Shown: one piece after another, positions 60,874 through 64,000 of the stretch | How positions within the stretch are numbered: position 1 is the first letter of the stretch | How the letters are laid out: each line of letters begins with the position of its first letter | DNA from: an uncultured Eubacterium sp. | GTDB lineage: Bacteria > Bacillota > Clostridia > Lachnospirales > Lachnospiraceae | Direction of reading: 5' to 3' | Length of the DNA stretch: 64,000 nt | Assembly (NCBI GenBank): GCA_934322085.1 | Contig: CAKRGF010000007.1 | Span: forward strand, 22,032-86,031 | Program-made: the position numbers and the translations under genes | Notes under the pieces: model-generated | Databases searched by the model: none | What the model was told of the DNA's origin: nothing | What the model saw: only the letters and a program-made list of their open reading frames with translations

Positions 60874-60903
60874 CGGCGATTCCCCGAAAACAAGGCATCG
60901 CCG
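60874..60903 (-). other. Hairpin in the corA leader
   Basis: CGGCGAT (60874-60880) pairs with ATCGCCG (60897-60903), 16-base loop, in the expected corA leader. No U-run, so not a clear terminator. Too short to be the Mg-sensing M-box. Confidence 0.5.
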
Positions 60904-60923
60904 AGTCTGACTAATCCGTTTTC

Positions 60924-60952
60924 ATTATAAAGGTTCTAATAGTCTTTGTCAA
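60924..60952 (-). promoter_or_regulatory. Perfect-consensus sigma-A promoter of corA
   Basis: On the minus strand TTGACA (60947-60952) and TATAAT (60924-60929) are 17 bases apart, all 12 bases at consensus. It overlaps the stop region of the LysM gene. Leader of about 70 bases to corA. Confidence 0.75.
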
Positions 60953-61392
60953 ACCTTCTTTGGCACTTCAAAAAGGACATCTGCCGCGATAATAATCTGC
61001 TCTGGATTATTCATTTCAAAAAATTCTGCCATCGTTACACCGCACTCATTTAAAATGGCTCCGAGGCTTTTTGTTCCGTCTGCACGATAGACACAAGACA
61101 CCTCTTTTTCTTCCTCTGCCTGTGCATTCTTTTCCTCCTCATAATCCTCTTTCTCTGTCTCCTGCTCGGTTGTCTCCACATTTTCCTGCTGCATTCCCCG
61201 TCCTGCCATCGGTCCGCTTCCACAGGGCATTGGAATACAAATTTCCTGTCCTGGTCTTAAATTATAAACATCCACATACGGATTTGCCCGCAGAATAAGT
61301 GCAAGCGGAACACGGTAGCGTCTGCTTAACTGGTAAAGATTGTCGCCGGAGCGAATGACATGTATCATTCCATTACAAAAACGTTGATTCAT
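60949..61392 (-). CDS. LysM-domain protein
   Basis: 147 aa. LysM 1 (about 10-55): HVIRSGDNLYQLSRRYRVP, then LRPGQEICIP. Residues about 60-100 form a Gln/Glu-rich, low-complexity linker. A second, more divergent LysM-like unit ends the protein (SLGAILNECGVTMAEFFEMN, ADVLFEVP). No signal peptide is visible, so a spore or cytoplasmic-side location is possible, as with spore-coat LysM proteins. ATG 61392 is chosen with AGGA eight bases upstream; the longer frame is not supported. Peptidoglycan binding is the family role. Confidence 0.82.
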   Translation of the reverse strand: MNQRFCNGMIHVIRSGDNLYQLSRRYRVPLALILRANPYVDVYNLRPGQEICIPMPCGSGPMAGRGMQQENVETTEQETEKEDYEEEKNAQAEEEKEVSCVYRADGTKSLGAILNECGVTMAEFFEMNNPEQIIIAADVLFEVPKKV

Positions 61393-61457
61393 TTTCAGAT
61401 TCCTGCCTTTTTTTATTATCCTATTCAAAAGAATGCCATTTGTTCTTTCTAATTTTG

Positions 61458-61486
61458 TTGCAAAACCATTCTTTTTGTCGTATAAT
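61458..61486 (+). promoter_or_regulatory. Predicted sigma-A promoter of the activator-ATPase gene
   Basis: TTGCAA (-35, 61458-61463) and a perfect TATAAT (-10, 61481-61486) are 17 bases apart, about 55 bases before the ATG. Confidence 0.65.
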
Positions 61487-61545
61487 AAAGTTTCGATAAT
61501 TAAGCAACAAAAAATCATTTTAATAGGAAACTTTAGGAGGTACTT

Positions 61546-64000
61546 ATGAAACGAGTAGGTATTGATATTGGTTCAACCACAGTAAAAATTGCTGTGTTGG
61601 ATGATAACAATAACATACTGTTTTCTGCCTATGAGCGTCACTACGCAAATATTCAGGAAACCTTACGTGCAATTATGGAACGTGCTTATAACGAGCTTGG
61701 TGACTGTGACATCGCACCAATGATTACCGGTTCCGGTGGTCTTGCCATCTCAAAGCACCTTGATATTCCATTTGTGCAGGAAGTTGTGAGCGTTGCTACT
61801 TCCTTAAAAAGTTATGCTCCTCAGACCGATGTCGCCATTGAACTTGGTGGTGAGGATGCAAAAATTATTTACTTTACCGATGGTATTGAGCAGCGAATGA
61901 ACGGTATCTGTGCCGGTGGTACCGGTTCTTTTATCGATCAGATGGCCACCTTATTAAAAACAGACGCTGCCGGACTAAATACCTATGCAAAAGATTATCA
62001 GGCTTTATATCCGATTGCCGCACGATGCGGTGTATTTGCAAAAACTGATATTCAGCCTTTAATAAATGAAGGTGCATCGAAGCCGGACCTTGCCGCTTCC
62101 ATTTTCCAGGCTGTCGTAAACCAGACAATCAGTGGTCTTGCCTGCGGAAAACCAATTCGCGGTAACGTTGCTTTTCTGGGCGGTCCGCTGCACTTTTTAA
62201 CAGAATTAAAACAGGCATTCATCCGCACTCTTAATTTGACCGGAGATGCCATTATTGCACCGGAAAATTCCCATCTTTTTGCGGCAAGTGGAGCAGCCAT
62301 GAATTCAGAGGGAAAAGGTGCCACAACAATCGGTGCCTTGTTAAAGAAACTTTCCGGCGAAATTAAAATTGAATTTGAAGTAACTCGTATGGAGCCTCTT
62401 TTCAAAGATGAAGCTGATTACAATGAATTTATCGAAGAACATAACGTACACAGTGTAAAGAAGGGAGATATATCCACTTACGAAGGAAATGTATTTCTTG
62501 GCGTAGATGCCGGTTCAACAACAACTAAAGTAGCTCTTGTCGGCGAAGACGGTTCCCTTCTGTACTCGTTCTATGATAATAATAACGGAAGCCCGCTGAA
62601 AACAACAATTAAAGCGATTAAAGAGATTTATGAACTGCTTCCGGAAAGTGCCACAATTGTGCGCTCCTGTTCAACCGGATACGGTGAAGCACTGATTCAA
62701 TCCGCTTTGATGTTAGATGAAGGCGAGGTTGAAACCGTTTCCCATTATTATGCTGCTTCTTTCTTTGACCCGGATGTTGATTGTATTCTGGACATCGGCG
62801 GTCAGGATATGAAATGTATTAAAATCAAAAATCACTCCGTAGACCAGGTACAGTTAAATGAAGCCTGCTCTTCCGGCTGTGGTTCTTTTATCGAGACGTT
62901 TGCACGCTCATTGAATTATGAAGTAAAAGATTTTGCAAAACTGGCTCTGTTTGCCGAAAATCCAATCGATTTGGGTTCCCGCTGTACCGTGTTTATGAAC
63001 TCCAAAGTAAAACAGGCACAAAAAGAGGGAGCTACGGTTGCAGACATTTCTGCCGGACTTGCTATTTCCGTTATCAAAAATGCTCTGTTAAAGGTAATTA
63101 AATTAACAGACCCGAAAGACCTCGGTAAAAACGTAGTCGTTCAAGGTGGTACTTTCTATAACGATGCGGTATTACGAAGTTTTGAGCGTGTTTCCGGATG
63201 TCAGGCAATTCGCCCTGACATTGCCGGTATCATGGGTGCTTTTGGTGCCGCACTGATTGCCCGTGAGCATTACGAAGAGGGAGAAACTTCTTCCATGCTC
63301 TCTTTACAGGATATTATCGAATTAAAATTTGAGAGTTCCATGACAAGATGTAAGGGATGTACCAATCATTGTCTCCTTACCATTAACCGCTTTACCGGCG
63401 GCCGTCAGTTTGTGTCCGGCAACCGGTGTGAACGTGGTCTTGGCAAAGAAAAGACAAACCGTGACGTTCCAAACCTTTACGCCTATAAAAACAAGCGTCT
63501 TTTTGACCACTATAAACCATTATCTGCGGACAAAGCATATCGCGGAAAGGTCGGAATTCCACGCGTGTTAAATATGTATGAGAATTATCCATACTGGTTT
63601 ACTTTCTTTACGGAACTTGGCTACGAAGTCGTTCTTTCACCGGCTTCCAACCGAAACATTTACTCACTTGGTATCGAATCGATTCCAAGCGAATCGGAGT
63701 GTTATCCGGCAAAGTTAGCTCATGGACATATCTCATGGCTGTTAAACCAAGGCGTTTCGTACATTTTTTACCCTTGTGTTCCTTACGAGCGCAAAGAATT
63801 TGATGAAGCAGGCAACCACTACAACTGCCCAATTGTCACTTCTTATGGAGAAAATATCAAAAATAATGTAGAAGAATTGGCAGATGAATCGATTACCTAC
63901 CAGAATCCATTCGTCTCCTTTGAAAGCGATAAAATTCTTGCCGATGAGTTAGTACGCTATCTCGGCAAAGAAAATAATATTGATGCCGGCGAGATTCGAA
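61546..64000 (+). CDS. Tandem 2-hydroxyacyl-CoA dehydratase activator-type protein (cut by window edge)
   Basis: First 818 codons of a large BadF/BcrA/HgdC-family protein. Two ASKHA ATPase domains in tandem: 1 (about 1-300) with GIDIGSTTVKIAVLD and NGICAGGTGSFIDQ; 2 (about 315-590) with GVDAGSTTTKVALVG and NEACSSGCGSFIE. Both keep a Cys for the bridging 4Fe-4S cluster and a second Cys (RCGVF, RCTVF). Residues about 600-620 have a CKGCTNHC site; then begins a DUF2229-type domain (KVGIPRVLNMYENYPYWF). The longer homologues end with a dehydratase-like part, outside the window. AGGAGG is five bases before the ATG. Substrate unknown. Confidence 0.9.
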   Translation, partial: MKRVGIDIGSTTVKIAVLDDNNNILFSAYERHYANIQETLRAIMERAYNELGDCDIAPMITGSGGLAISKHLDIPFVQEVVSVATSLKSYAPQTDVAIELGGEDAKIIYFTDGIEQRMNGICAGGTGSFIDQMATLLKTDAAGLNTYAKDYQALYPIAARCGVFAKTDIQPLINEGASKPDLAASIFQAVVNQTISGLACGKPIRGNVAFLGGPLHFLTELKQAFIRTLNLTGDAIIAPENSHLFAASGAAMNSEGKGATTIGALLKKLSGEIKIEFEVTRMEPLFKDEADYNEFIEEHNVHSVKKGDISTYEGNVFLGVDAGSTTTKVALVGEDGSLLYSFYDNNNGSPLKTTIKAIKEIYELLPESATIVRSCSTGYGEALIQSALMLDEGEVETVSHYYAASFFDPDVDCILDIGGQDMKCIKIKNHSVDQVQLNEACSSGCGSFIETFARSLNYEVKDFAKLALFAENPIDLGSRCTVFMNSKVKQAQKEGATVADISAGLAISVIKNALLKVIKLTDPKDLGKNVVVQGGTFYNDAVLRSFERVSGCQAIRPDIAGIMGAFGAALIAREHYEEGETSSMLSLQDIIELKFESSMTRCKGCTNHCLLTINRFTGGRQFVSGNRCERGLGKEKTNRDVPNLYAYKNKRLFDHYKPLSADKAYRGKVGIPRVLNMYENYPYWFTFFTELGYEVVLSPASNRNIYSLGIESIPSESECYPAKLAHGHISWLLNQGVSYIFYPCVPYERKEFDEAGNHYNCPIVTSYGENIKNNVEELADESITYQNPFVSFESDKILADELVRYLGKENNIDAGEIR

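Noticed and set aside
60847..60948. Mg-sensing M-box riboswitch before corA
   Set aside because: The leader is about 70 bases with one simple hairpin, too small for an M-box.
61393..61518. 42-codon N-terminal extension on the LysM protein
   Set aside because: It would run through the opposite-strand promoter and has no ribosome site.
1..64000. CRISPR arrays, tRNA/rRNA genes, IS elements or prophage
   Set aside because: No spaced repeat array, tRNA-like cloverleaf, transposase, integrase or phage structural gene was recognised by reading.

Overview
The window looks like a chromosome segment of a spore-forming, xylan-degrading Firmicute, most likely a Lachnospiraceae (Clostridia). This rests on the forespore and mother-cell sigma factors (SigG, SigE with SpoIIGA), YtfJ/GerW and YmxH, AGGAGG ribosome sites, moderate-to-low GC, glucuronoxylan genes and a 2-hydroxyacyl-CoA dehydratase activator-type protein. 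The genus cannot be fixed from the sequence. Most genes lie on the minus strand. I see no tRNA, rRNA, CRISPR array, prophage or IS element.

Layout. 1-4.9 kb: topA (cut by the window edge), dprA, comM, nrdR and ymxH on the minus strand, then sigG on the plus strand behind a sequence that fits a sigma-G promoter. 5.0-23.1 kb: an 18-kb minus-strand carbohydrate block, read right to left: a 1039-aa membrane-anchored solute-binding protein, two permeases, an NHL/TPR membrane protein, a Yip1-family protein, a DUF5696-type lipoprotein, two more permeases, a second binding lipoprotein, then aguA (GH67 alpha-glucuronidase), uxuA and uxuB. A GH43 xylosidase/arabinosidase is divergent at 23.4-25.0 kb. 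The genes suggest uptake of decorated xylo-oligosaccharides, removal of (methyl)glucuronate by AguA, trimming by GH43, and use of glucuronate through fructuronate and mannonate. No transporter ATPase, no glucuronate isomerase and no regulator are in the window. The transporter plus NHL/Yip1/DUF5696 set is the best candidate for an incompletely described system.

25.1-36 kb: spoIIGA-sigE, ppiB, miaB, an HtrA protease, pheA with a folate set (folE, folP, a folB-folK fusion), ybaK, folC and a zinc-ribbon regulator-like protein. 36.1-38.5 kb: a secreted GH43 with a lysine-rich Ig-like domain and a CBM6-like end. 38.6-45.4 kb: leuB-ilvD-ilvB-serC-serA, probably one operon from a strong promoter at about 45.4 kb. 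ThrH at 48.6 kb could supply the phosphoserine phosphatase step missing from this set.

45.4-64 kb: a roughly 145-bp near-perfect palindrome, a heavy-metal exporter-like permease, a GGDEF protein, methionine aminopeptidase, thrH, a FakA/YloV-like and Asp23 pair, a 47-aa membrane peptide with a sigma-K-like promoter, rpmB, ytfJ with DUF2953, two unknown genes, a 1332-aa double glycosyltransferase, a rhomboid-like protein lacking the usual catalytic motif, CorA, a LysM protein and the start of a tandem activator ATPase. Coding starts were moved from the longest reading frame where a ribosome site or homology clearly favoured an internal start; these choices are given per entry.
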